Of a stretch of DNA of 12,382 bases, positions 1 to 5,881 are shown piece by piece (the stretch's first letter is position 1; every line of letters begins with the position of its first letter). The position numbers and the translations under genes are program-made. The stretch is from Akkermansiaceae bacterium UBA4589 (lineage in GTDB: Bacteria > Verrucomicrobiota > Verrucomicrobiia > Verrucomicrobiales > Akkermansiaceae). Under the pieces are notes generated by a model. It had not been told where the DNA came from and made no database searches. It worked only from the letters and a program-made list of their open reading frames with translations. Location: NCBI GenBank assembly GCA_002387565.1, contig DGJT01000031.1:2811-15192 (forward strand), given 5' to 3'.

Positions 1-59
1 GGTAGAGCAGAGGATTGAAAATCCTTGTGTCGTCGGTTCGATTCCGTCCCGAGCCACCA
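1..59 (+). tRNA. tRNA-Phe (GAA), 5' end cut by the window edge
   Basis: The sequence begins inside the D arm (GGTAGAGCAG), so about 17 bases are missing. The anticodon stem is 10-14 with 22-26, and the 7-base loop TTGAAAA (15-21) puts anticodon GAA at 17-19, which reads Phe codons UUC/UUU. The T arm is 32-36/44-48 around TTCGATT, with one T-T mismatch (33/47). The acceptor 3' strand is 49-55, followed by discriminator A56 and an encoded CCA at 57-59. A terminator follows directly, so the tRNA appears to be transcribed separately from aroB. Confidence 0.95.
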
Positions 60-91
60 CTTAATTTTAACTAAATTAAGTTTTTATTTTT
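60..91 (+). terminator. Rho-independent terminator after tRNA-Phe
   Basis: A perfect 8-bp AT-rich stem (60-67 CTTAATTT with 73-80 AAATTAAG) encloses a 5-base loop and is followed by T5-A-T5 (81-91). It lies immediately after the tRNA CCA end, which fits a terminator separating the tRNA from aroB. The stem has little GC, so it would be weaker than average. Confidence 0.7.
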
Positions 92-117
92 ACCAATAAA
101 GTGTTTAGGTATTAAGC

Positions 118-1218
118 ATGATGAAGCAAGTTTCCATAGATGTAGATCCTTCGTACGAAGTTAAATTGGCTCATGGAATCATTCATCAAACAGGAGCTTA
201 TATCCAATCTCTATACAACGGTGATTGTCAGGCAAAAATTGCCATTATTTCAGATGAAACGGTAGCCTCCTTTCACGCGCAAACTTTAGTAGAAAGCTTA
301 GATCAAGTTGATTTAACTGCGCAAATTTTTACAGTTCCAGCGGGCGAGGCCTCTAAGAGTTACCAGCAATTAGGAGCACTATCGAGTGATTTGATTCAAG
401 CTGGTTATGATCGCAGTTCATTAATTATTGCCCTTGGTGGTGGTGTGGTCGGTGATTTAGCTGGATTTTTAGCGGCGATTTTTTACCGAGGGATTCCTTT
501 TGTGCAAATTCCAACTACCATCGTTTCACAAGTGGATAGCTCAGTAGGAGGGAAGACAGGCATCAATACCCCAGAGGGCAAGAATCTTATTGGCGCTTTC
601 CATCATCCAAAACTTGTCCTCATTGATCCAGATTTATTACAAACTCTCGAAAGCCGTGAGTACCTAGAGGGCTTTGCTGAAGTTGTCAAGCACGCGGCAA
701 TTGCAGATCCTCAAATGCTAGATGAATTATTAGAGCTTGAGCCTCACTCTAAGGATGTAACCGTAGATATCCTCACTAATAACATCGAAATCAAAGCTCG
801 TATTGTCGAGGCCGATGAGAAAGAAACCAGTGGTCAACGTGCCTTTCTTAATTTTGGTCACACCATCGGTCACGCTATCGAAGCTAGTGTGCCTTACGGA
901 GAACTATTGCACGGAGAAGCCATCGCGATAGGTATGAGAGCTGCCTTATGGTTGTCAGTCAATAAAACAGGGCTTGCGCAAGCTGAAGCAGATAAAGTAT
1001 TAGCCGTACTAGCTCACTTTAATTTAGAAACTATCTTACCAGAGAAACTTAATAATGACGCATCTAAAGCCCTCATATTAAAAAAGCTCGCTTACGATAA
1101 AAAGTTTCAAGCAGGCAAAATCAACTTTGTCCTCTTAGAAGAATTAGGCAAACCAGTGCTGAGTACCGCTGTATCGATAGAAGATATTCAGCAAGCTATC
1201 AATTACATCAGTCAGTAA
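118..1218 (+). CDS. aroB: 3-dehydroquinate synthase
   Basis: Converts DAHP to 3-dehydroquinate, the second step of the shikimate pathway, in the cytoplasm using NAD+ and a divalent metal. The 366-residue protein has the usual family length. Visible motifs are PAGEASKS (74-81), the NAD-binding GGGVVGDLAGF (107-117), IPTTIVSQVDSSVGGKTGIN (131-150), GKNLIGAFHHP (154-164) and FGHTIGHAIE (246-255). Expected zinc ligands are Glu188 in GFAEVVKH, His248 in NFGHT and His265 in LLHGEA. Two ATGs are adjacent (118 and 121) and either could be used. A weak AGG lies at 107-109, the only hint of a Shine-Dalgarno among the main genes. The next gene starts 4 bases after the stop, which suggests cotranscription. 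Confidence 0.97.
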   Translation: MMKQVSIDVDPSYEVKLAHGIIHQTGAYIQSLYNGDCQAKIAIISDETVASFHAQTLVESLDQVDLTAQIFTVPAGEASKSYQQLGALSSDLIQAGYDRSSLIIALGGGVVGDLAGFLAAIFYRGIPFVQIPTTIVSQVDSSVGGKTGINTPEGKNLIGAFHHPKLVLIDPDLLQTLESREYLEGFAEVVKHAAIADPQMLDELLELEPHSKDVTVDILTNNIEIKARIVEADEKETSGQRAFLNFGHTIGHAIEASVPYGELLHGEAIAIGMRAALWLSVNKTGLAQAEADKVLAVLAHFNLETILPEKLNNDASKALILKKLAYDKKFQAGKINFVLLEELGKPVLSTAVSIEDIQQAINYISQ

Positions 1219-1222
1219 CATT

Positions 1223-1843
1223 ATGAGTCAATTAGATATTTATACAGGAGGACCAGTAGAGACCCATGGTTATATTTTACATTCAAAAGAGAATCCATCG
1301 CAAGTACTCGTTATAGACGCTCCTGAAGGGATAGCTAACTATCTTGAACAACAGGGTCTCAAGGTCAAATTTCTACTCATCACGCATCAGCATTATGACC
1401 ATGTAGGTGATGCATCTAAACTACAGGCAGCAGGAGCGCAACTGATTAGTTATCAAGATTACAGCAAGCAACTCACATTAGAAGCTTACGGATTACCCTT
1501 TGGTATTGAGGCGTTTAGTGTCGATCGATTGGTGGTCGATCAAGAGTTAGTCAAACTCACTCCAGAGTGGGAATTCTCAGTGGCTTGGGTTCCAGGTCAC
1601 GCAACAGATCATATTACTTTTTATCAGCAATCTCAGAATCGTATTTTCTGTGGAGATACTCTATTTACAGGTAGTATTGGCCGTACAGATTTACCAGGAG
1701 GGAGTCATCAACAACTCACTTCTAAAATTAGAGAGCATATCCTCACTCTGCCTGATGCGACCGCTACTTACCCAGGGCATGGACCTTCAAGTACAATTGA
1801 TCAAGAAAAGCTCTCTAACCCTTATTTTCAAGAACCTTCGTAG
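1223..1843 (+). CDS. Metallo-beta-lactamase-fold hydrolase (glyoxalase II / YcbL-like)
   Basis: A small soluble MBL-fold hydrolase of 206 residues. The full dinuclear metal set is present: THQHYDH (54-60; His55, His57, Asp59, His60), PGH (His126), GD (Asp145) and PGHG (His186). The stretch FCGDTLFTGSIGRTDLPGG (142-160) is typical of the GloB/YcbL subgroup, whose members hydrolyse S-lactoylglutathione or related thioesters. At this length it lacks the C-terminal glutathione-binding domain of classical glyoxalase II, so it fits the shorter YcbL-like type; the substrate cannot be read from sequence. It starts 4 bases after aroB with no Shine-Dalgarno and is probably in the same transcript. Confidence 0.93.
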   Translation: MSQLDIYTGGPVETHGYILHSKENPSQVLVIDAPEGIANYLEQQGLKVKFLLITHQHYDHVGDASKLQAAGAQLISYQDYSKQLTLEAYGLPFGIEAFSVDRLVVDQELVKLTPEWEFSVAWVPGHATDHITFYQQSQNRIFCGDTLFTGSIGRTDLPGGSHQQLTSKIREHILTLPDATATYPGHGPSSTIDQEKLSNPYFQEPS

Positions 1844-1894
1844 ATAGCTTAGATTTAGCTTTACCTTGCTAACTTTCTATTTATATTCAGCGGC

Positions 1895-2683
1895 ATGAGC
1901 ATTCATTCAACTGCAGTTATTTCACCAGAGGCAGTCATTGCGGAAAATGTCAAAATAGGACCATTCTGTGTGATTGGTCGCGGGGTGACTATTGCAGAAG
2001 GCTGTGAACTCAAATCACATGTGGTGATTGGATCAGAGGATGAAGCTATCATCGAAATAGGTAAGAACAATTTATTCTACCCTTTTACCAGCATTGGTGA
2101 GCGCACCCAAGATTTGAAATATAGTGTTGAGCCAACAGGGCTTAAAATTGGAGATAATAATACTTTTCGTGAGTATGTCTCTGTACACCGCAGTACTGCA
2201 GTTCATGAGTTTACCATTATTGGTAATAACAACCTTATTTTAGCTAGTGTACATATTGGGCATGATTGTATCTTGCATGATCACGTTATTATATCAAGTA
2301 ACAGTGGTATCGCTGGTCATGTAGAAATTTTTAACCATGCTATTGTAGCTGGCTGCGTAGGCATTCATCAGTTTTGTCGTATTGGAGCTCATTCTATGGT
2401 GGGTGGTATGTCTCAAGTCATCAAGGATATTCCTCCATTTATGCTAGTAGAGGGGCAACCCGCAAAAGTCCGTGGTATTAATCAAGTCGGTTTAACCCGT
2501 CATGGTTTTTTAGAAGATGACCTAAGAGCTTTGAAAAATGTTTATAAGGCTCTCTATCTCAAAAAAGATGCCAACTTTTCAGTATCAGTTGAGAAGTTCA
2601 AAGACTCACAAACTAGCATCAACCCAAAAGTACAACTATTGTTAGATTACTATGCTGAATCTCAACGTGGTGTATGCCGCTAA
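1895..2683 (+). CDS. lpxA: UDP-N-acetylglucosamine acyltransferase
   Basis: First step of lipid A synthesis: transfers a 3-hydroxyacyl chain from acyl-ACP to the 3-OH of UDP-GlcNAc in the cytoplasm. The protein has 262 residues, the normal size. The N-terminal two thirds is a hexapeptide-repeat left-handed beta helix (for example VIAENVKIGPFCVIGRGVTI, 14-33). The catalytic His is His142 in IAGH (the LAGH motif of E. coli). FREYVSVHRST (91-101) and HQFCRIGAHSMVGG (158-171) match LpxA. The C-terminal region (about 195-262) matches the helical domain of the family. Presence of this gene means a Gram-negative outer membrane with lipid A. lpxD, fabZ and lpxB, its usual partners in proteobacteria, are not adjacent. 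It lies 51 bases after the hydrolase gene, and its last codons overlap the longest sufE reading. Confidence 0.96.
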   Translation: MSIHSTAVISPEAVIAENVKIGPFCVIGRGVTIAEGCELKSHVVIGSEDEAIIEIGKNNLFYPFTSIGERTQDLKYSVEPTGLKIGDNNTFREYVSVHRSTAVHEFTIIGNNNLILASVHIGHDCILHDHVIISSNSGIAGHVEIFNHAIVAGCVGIHQFCRIGAHSMVGGMSQVIKDIPPFMLVEGQPAKVRGINQVGLTRHGFLEDDLRALKNVYKALYLKKDANFSVSVEKFKDSQTSINPKVQLLLDYYAESQRGVCR

Positions 2684-3111
2684 CTCAAAACCTCATGAAT
2701 ACTTTTGCAGAACGCACCGAAGAACTCCTCGAAGAACTAGGCTTCTTTCAAGACTGGACCGATCGCTATGAATACGTCATCGGTCTAGGCAAGAAAATGG
2801 AAATTTTACCCGAGGAAAAATGCACCGAGGACAACCTCATCAAGGGTTGCCAATCACATGTCTGGTTAGATAGCTATCAAGACGGTGATAAAATCTACTA
2901 CCTAGCAGATTCAGATTCTCTAATTACCAAAGGCATGATTGCCATGTTTATTCGTGTGCTTAGTGGCTTAACCGCTGATGAGATTTTGACGGCTGATTTT
3001 GACTTTATTGACAAAACAGGGCTTAAGGAACATTTAGCTCCTAGCCGAGCTAACGCCTTATCTCTGATGGCGACACAGATGAAACAAAGAGCCTTGAATA
3101 GCTCTAGTTAG
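2674..3111 (+). CDS. sufE: Cysteine desulfuration protein SufE
   Basis: Accepts persulfide sulfur from the cysteine desulfurase SufS and passes it to the SufBCD Fe-S scaffold. The conserved EDWxDRYxYVIxLGKKM-like region is at 26-42, and the active-site Cys59 lies in KGCQSHVWL (57-65), matching the GCQSxVW motif. The 145-residue size is typical. No sufS, sufB or sufC is in this window, so it is a detached sufE. The start is uncertain. ATG at 2674 overlaps the end of lpxA by 10 bases, which would allow translational coupling. ATG at 2695 (residue 8) gives MNTFAERTEELL, a length closer to many relatives, with an A/T-rich start region like the other genes here. Confidence 0.93.
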   Translation: MPLTQNLMNTFAERTEELLEELGFFQDWTDRYEYVIGLGKKMEILPEEKCTEDNLIKGCQSHVWLDSYQDGDKIYYLADSDSLITKGMIAMFIRVLSGLTADEILTADFDFIDKTGLKEHLAPSRANALSLMATQMKQRALNSSS

Positions 3112-3128
3112 GTATTGCTAAATAGGCA

Positions 3129-3157
3129 TTGATAAACAGCCTAGTATCACTTATAAA
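3129..3157 (+). promoter_or_regulatory. Sigma70-type promoter for argG
   Basis: TTGATA (3129-3134) and TATAAA (3152-3157) are separated by exactly 17 bases, each matching the -35/-10 consensus at 5 of 6 positions. Transcription would start near 3164, about 32 bases before the argG ATG, in the 84-base gap after sufE. No terminator is visible in the gap, so some read-through from the aroB group is possible. Confidence 0.5.
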
Positions 3158-3195
3158 ACTGCTATTAATTTTTTTAACACACCACTCACTTATTT

Positions 3196-4476
3196 ATGAA
3201 AATCGTTGTCGCTTATTCAGGAGGTCTTGATACTTCTGTTATCTTACATTGGCTCAAAGAACGCTACCAAGCCGAAGTCATCGCTTACTGTGCTGACGTA
3301 GGACAGGCAGAGGAGCTCGATGGATTGGAGGAGAAGGCGTTAGCCACAGGAGCCTCACTTTGTATCATTGATGACCTCAAGGAATCTTTTGCCAGCGATT
3401 ACATCTACCCGATGCTCCAGGGTGAGGCGATTTATGAAAACCGCTATTTATTAGGTACTTCAATTGCTAGACCTTGTATCAGTGCAGGTATTGTCAAAGT
3501 CGCTCTTGAGCACGGAGCTGATGCTATTGCGCATGGTGCTACAGGTAAGGGTAACGACCAAGTACGTTTTGAACTTTCAGCCGCAGCTTTAGCTCCAGAG
3601 ATCAAAACCATCGCTCCATGGAGAGACGAAGAATTCAGAGCCGAATTCCCAGGCCGTGCAGAAATGCTCGACTACGCAGAAAAACACGGCATCCCTGTCA
3701 AAGCCTCAAGAGATAAATCTTATTCAATGGACAGGAACTTACTCCACATCTCTTTTGAAGCAGGTGATTTGGAAGAGCCATGGTTCGACTCAGCGCGACC
3801 AGAACTCGAGGAACTCTATGTCATGTCTCAACCTGTGGAAAAAGCTCCAGACACAGCTGACTATGTACAATTCCTCTTCGAAGAAGGCAAGGTGATAGGC
3901 CTAGCTTATGACGGTCTAGATGCCTTGGTTGACAGCTTTGATGATGTGACAGCGCAAGGACAGCAAGGTGAGTACACCTTACTTAGCCCTTACGGCGTCT
4001 TACGAGTACTTAACGAACTAGGAGGTAAGCACGCAATTGGTCGTATCGATATCGTCGAAAACCGCTTTGTAGGCATGAAATCACGTGGCGTTTATGAAAC
4101 ACCAGGTGGTACTCTGATTGCTGCAGCTCACCGTGACTTAGAGACACTCACTATGGACAGAGAGACTATGAATCTCAGGGATTCACTCGTCCCAAGATAC
4201 GCACAAATGATTTATAACGGTTTCTGGTTTGCCCCAGAGCGTGAGGCTATTCAAACCCTAATTAGCAAAACTCAGGACAGAGTATCAGGTGAGGTGCGAC
4301 TCAAGCTCTACAAAGGACAGATTTACTTCTCAGGACGCAAATCTCCTTACTCACTCTACGACGAAAACATCGCCACTATGGAAGGCAGTAGTGATGAGGC
4401 TTACAACCAAAACGACGCAACAGGCTTTATTGCCTTGCAAGCCTTACGCCTAAAAACGTATTATAAAGGGCACTAA
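3196..4476 (+). CDS. argG: Argininosuccinate synthase
   Basis: Joins citrulline and aspartate with ATP to give argininosuccinate, the penultimate step of arginine synthesis, in the cytoplasm. The ATP pyrophosphatase P-loop AYSGGLDTS is at 6-14. Other family landmarks are ENRYLLGTSIARP (81-93), HGATGKGNDQVRFE (113-126) and SYSMDRNLLHISFEAGDLE (176-194). At 426 residues it is slightly longer than the common form of about 400. The start follows an A/T-rich leader without a Shine-Dalgarno. It is followed after 24 bases by gatC with no terminator between, so the two are probably cotranscribed. No other arg gene is in the window. Confidence 0.97.
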   Translation: MKIVVAYSGGLDTSVILHWLKERYQAEVIAYCADVGQAEELDGLEEKALATGASLCIIDDLKESFASDYIYPMLQGEAIYENRYLLGTSIARPCISAGIVKVALEHGADAIAHGATGKGNDQVRFELSAAALAPEIKTIAPWRDEEFRAEFPGRAEMLDYAEKHGIPVKASRDKSYSMDRNLLHISFEAGDLEEPWFDSARPELEELYVMSQPVEKAPDTADYVQFLFEEGKVIGLAYDGLDALVDSFDDVTAQGQQGEYTLLSPYGVLRVLNELGGKHAIGRIDIVENRFVGMKSRGVYETPGGTLIAAAHRDLETLTMDRETMNLRDSLVPRYAQMIYNGFWFAPEREAIQTLISKTQDRVSGEVRLKLYKGQIYFSGRKSPYSLYDENIATMEGSSDEAYNQNDATGFIALQALRLKTYYKGH

Positions 4477-4500
4477 TCTTCCAGCGAGCCACCAACCATC

Positions 4501-4788
4501 ATGAAAGCCAAAATAGATGTCAGCTACATAGCTCAACTTGCCCAATTAGAGCTCAGTGAACAACAAACAGAACTATTCCAGAGCCAGCTCGAAAGTATCC
4601 TAGGCTTCATCGATAAGCTCAGCGAACTCCCCATGGATCAAGAGCCAGCCGCCCACGGTCAACGCCTCAGTGCAAGCTTACGTCAAGACGTAGTAGGTCA
4701 GTCATTGAGCGCAGAGGCGGTTATAGCGAATGCGCCAGCGGCTCAAGATTTATTGATTAAGGTTCCTAAGGTCGTTGCCGACGCCTAA
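4501..4788 (+). CDS. gatC: Asp-tRNA(Asn)/Glu-tRNA(Gln) amidotransferase subunit C
   Basis: Small subunit that holds GatA and GatB together in the complex converting Glu-tRNA(Gln) and Asp-tRNA(Asn) to their amide forms. The 95-residue length is typical. The N-terminal pattern VSYIAQLAQLELSEQQTELF (7-26) and the following QLESILGFIDKLSEL (29-43) are the standard GatC helices, and the proline- and Val-rich tail ends in LLIKVPKVV. gatA normally follows closely, but here a 1.09 kb island with repeats and a broken gene lies between. The leader AACCATC directly before the ATG is also found before folD. Confidence 0.93.
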   Translation: MKAKIDVSYIAQLAQLELSEQQTELFQSQLESILGFIDKLSELPMDQEPAAHGQRLSASLRQDVVGQSLSAEAVIANAPAAQDLLIKVPKVVADA

Positions 4789-4794
4789 ATGAGC

Positions 4795-4899
4795 TTCTTT
4801 TTGTAAACTAGCGCTTTGCCTCAGACTGCCGTGGTGCTCGAGTAGGTTTTGTCTACACTGCGCGCCACGTTCTTCGTTAAAGCGCTATTTTATCAAAAA
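4795..4899 (+). repeat. Nested covarying hairpin element, copy A
   Basis: A 105-base imperfect palindrome starting 6 bases after gatC. Helices, from outside in: P1, TTTTTG (4798-4803) with CAAAAA (4894-4899); P2, TAGCGCTTT (4809-4817) with AAAGCGCTA (4879-4887), plus four more A/T pairs (4804-4807 with 4889-4892); P3, CGTGGTGC (4830-4837) with GCGCCACG (4862-4869), one G-T wobble; P4, GTAG (4842-4845) with CTAC (4853-4856), capped by GTTTTGT. The conserved block ACTGCCGTGGTGCTC is at 4825-4839. A second copy with the same spacing but different P2 and P4 sequence lies at 10808-10911. No T-run follows the plus-strand fold, so it is not a simple terminator. It could be a structured RNA or a REP/MITE-like folded DNA element; the strand is unknown. 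Confidence 0.8.
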
Positions 4900-4945
4900 C
4901 CGTAGTTGAGTTTTAGAACTCAACTACTTAACCTCATTTATAAAA
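4857..4945 (+). repeat. 89-base direct repeat, unit 1
   Basis: This stretch recurs at 5094-5182 with only two differences (4861 C versus T, 4935 C versus T), offset 237 bases. It covers the 3' half of hairpin element A and a separate 11-bp hairpin (4902-4912 GTAGTTGAGTT with 4917-4927, loop TTAG). On the minus strand that hairpin is followed by GGTTTTTG and could act as a terminator, but no minus-strand gene is present. Near identity implies a recent duplication or gene conversion. Confidence 0.93.
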
Positions 4946-4977
4946 CAGTTCTTTTGGGGATAAAAGACGGCTACCTC

Positions 4978-5026
4978 ATATTTTTCAGGGTCGAGTAGCT
5001 TTATCTACACTCACCCTCAAAATATT
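4978..5026 (+). repeat. Second hairpin block with conserved 3' arm, copy A
   Basis: GTAG (4995-4998) pairs with CTAC (5005-5008), AGGGT (4987-4991) with ACCCT (5013-5017), and an outer A/T stem joins 4978-4985 to 5019-5025. The 3' arm at 5006-5026 is identical over 21 bases to 10944-10964, the block following hairpin copy C. The apex (TCGAGTAG, a 6-base loop, then CTACACT) nearly repeats the apex of hairpin element A at 4838-4859. Confidence 0.65.
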
Positions 5027-5030
5027 TCCA

Positions 5031-5055
5031 GCGCCGCCTTTTCTCAACCAAAACT
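5031..5055 (+). repeat. Third conserved block, copy A
   Basis: GCGCCGCCTT at 5031-5040 and the next 15 bases match 11031-11055 at 20 of 25 positions without gaps. It follows the second hairpin block in both loci, so the order of blocks is kept. In the copy near xerC, about 66 unique bases separate it from the second block. Confidence 0.55.
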
Positions 5056-5084
5056 CCATGTTTTAAGTTTGGAGTTAGGTTTTT
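5046..5084 (+). terminator. Terminator-like hairpin ending in a T run
   Basis: AACC (5046-5049) and AACTCCA (5052-5058) pair with TGGAGTT (5070-5076) and GGTT (5078-5081); T's continue to 5084. This is a plus-strand intrinsic-terminator shape and could end the argG-gatC transcript, which would leave gatA needing its own promoter. Confidence 0.4.
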
Positions 5085-5093
5085 AACTGTTCA

Positions 5094-5182
5094 ACTGTGC
5101 GCCACGTTCTTCGTTAAAGCGCTATTTTATCAAAAACCGTAGTTGAGTTTTAGAACTCAACTACTTAACCTTATTTATAAAA
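5094..5182 (+). repeat. 89-base direct repeat, unit 2
   Basis: Second unit of the repeat at 4857-4945 (87 of 89 identical). It contains only the 3' strands of helices P1, P2 and P3; the matching 5' strands are absent upstream, so it cannot fold into the full element. It keeps the 11-bp hairpin (5139-5149 with 5154-5164). It ends 19 bases before the lipoprotein pseudogene, and its tail TTATTTATAAAAT contains a possible TATAAA -10 box at 5176-5181 without a convincing -35. Confidence 0.93.
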
Positions 5183-5201
5183 TATTCAGAAGAACCTTCA
5201 G

Positions 5202-5722
5202 ATGATAAATATAAACAAAAAATTAATAGTAATAGTTTTCATTATATTTAATTTAAGTTTAACTAGCTGTTTGCATAGAGTCAGTGATGTTAGCTCAGTA
5301 CATCCTCACCACAAGTTAGTAAATTCGTATGGAAACTTAAATCTGACGCTTATATTGTATATTATGTCAGTGAACCTAATAAATTATTTGTAGTTCCTTG
5401 TTTTGATGGTTTAGGTTTTTGGTTAACAGAAAGTTACTATCCTTATGATCAAAATCTTATAGGCACTAAAGATATCTATAGTAATATAAAAATAATTGGA
5501 GGCTTACGAAAAAATGAACTTATAAAAATAGTAAAGGTATTAAAATATCATGGTAATTATGTAGTAAACGAAAGTTACATTCCTATGGCAAGACCATTAA
5601 AAACTAATCAATGGACAGCAAATAAAGAATTCAGTATGATTAGATATTACGATAGTAGCACTTGGGCTGAATTTTATGATCAAGGGATTCTTAACCCAGA
5701 TTATGTTGAACTAGTTAAATAA
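5202..5722 (+). pseudogene. Frameshifted small lipoprotein gene, function unknown
   Basis: The first frame opens with a bacterial lipoprotein signal: MININKK, a hydrophobic core, then LTSC with the lipidated Cys23, and stops at 5393. A second frame is open from 5294 to the TAA at 5720-5722 and reads sensible protein (KLKSDAYIVYYVSEPNKLF, then VPCFDGLGFWLTESYYPYD, ending in PDYVELVK) but has no start of its own. Adding one A to the GGAAA run at 5331-5335 would join them as SYGKLKSDAYIVYY, giving one protein of about 173 residues. I recognise no family. Base composition is clearly more AT-rich than the flanking genes, with many AAA, ATA and TTA codons. With the flanking repeats this suggests acquired cargo. 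A sequencing indel is possible, in which case the gene is intact. Confidence 0.72.
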
Positions 5723-5788
5723 TTAGTGCTAGCCCTTTCATTTAGGTGTATTTTAAAAGGTTGGTATCTTTAATGATTTAGCAGTTTT

Positions 5789-5821
5789 CCATTTTCAATT
5801 CTCAATTCTCCATTTTGAATT
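5789..5821 (+). repeat. Short direct repeat upstream of gatA
   Basis: CCATTTTCAATT (5789-5800) recurs as CCATTTTGAATT (5810-5821), 21 bases apart with one change, and CAATTCT occurs twice in tandem between them. It lies in the 159-base non-coding gap between the pseudogene and gatA. This may be simple-sequence drift. Confidence 0.45.
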
Positions 5822-5840
5822 AAATACGCTGTTTTTTGCG

Positions 5841-5869
5841 TTTACTAACTTTGGGCTATAGTTTATAGA
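5841..5869 (+). promoter_or_regulatory. Possible gatA promoter
   Basis: TTTACT (5841-5846) and TATAGA (5864-5869) are spaced by 17 bases, each matching the sigma70 consensus at 4 of 6. The predicted start would leave a leader of only about six bases, fitting the absence of a Shine-Dalgarno. A promoter is expected here because the island separates gatA from gatC, but the match is weak. Confidence 0.25.
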
Positions 5870-5881
5870 TTTTGTTTTACT

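Noticed and set aside
1650..1847. 65-residue plus-strand ORF inside the MBL hydrolase gene
   Set aside because: It lies in another frame of a gene with a complete metal-binding motif set and has no recognisable features.
4795..4899. Integron attC site
   Set aside because: The long imperfect palindrome resembles attC in size, but the RYYYAAC and GTTRRRY core sites are not at the ends and no integron integrase is present.
4795..4899. Ordinary intrinsic terminator for gatC
   Set aside because: On the plus strand the fold starts with a T run and ends with CAAAAA, the reverse of a terminator, and the fold is much larger and nested.
4789..5201. CRISPR array
   Set aside because: There are only two long repeat units of 89 bases with an irregular 148-base interval, and no cas genes are nearby.
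5328..5340. Programmed -1 frameshift in the lipoprotein gene
   Set aside because: No slippery heptamer of the X XXY YYZ type is in frame there; a mutation or sequencing indel is simpler.
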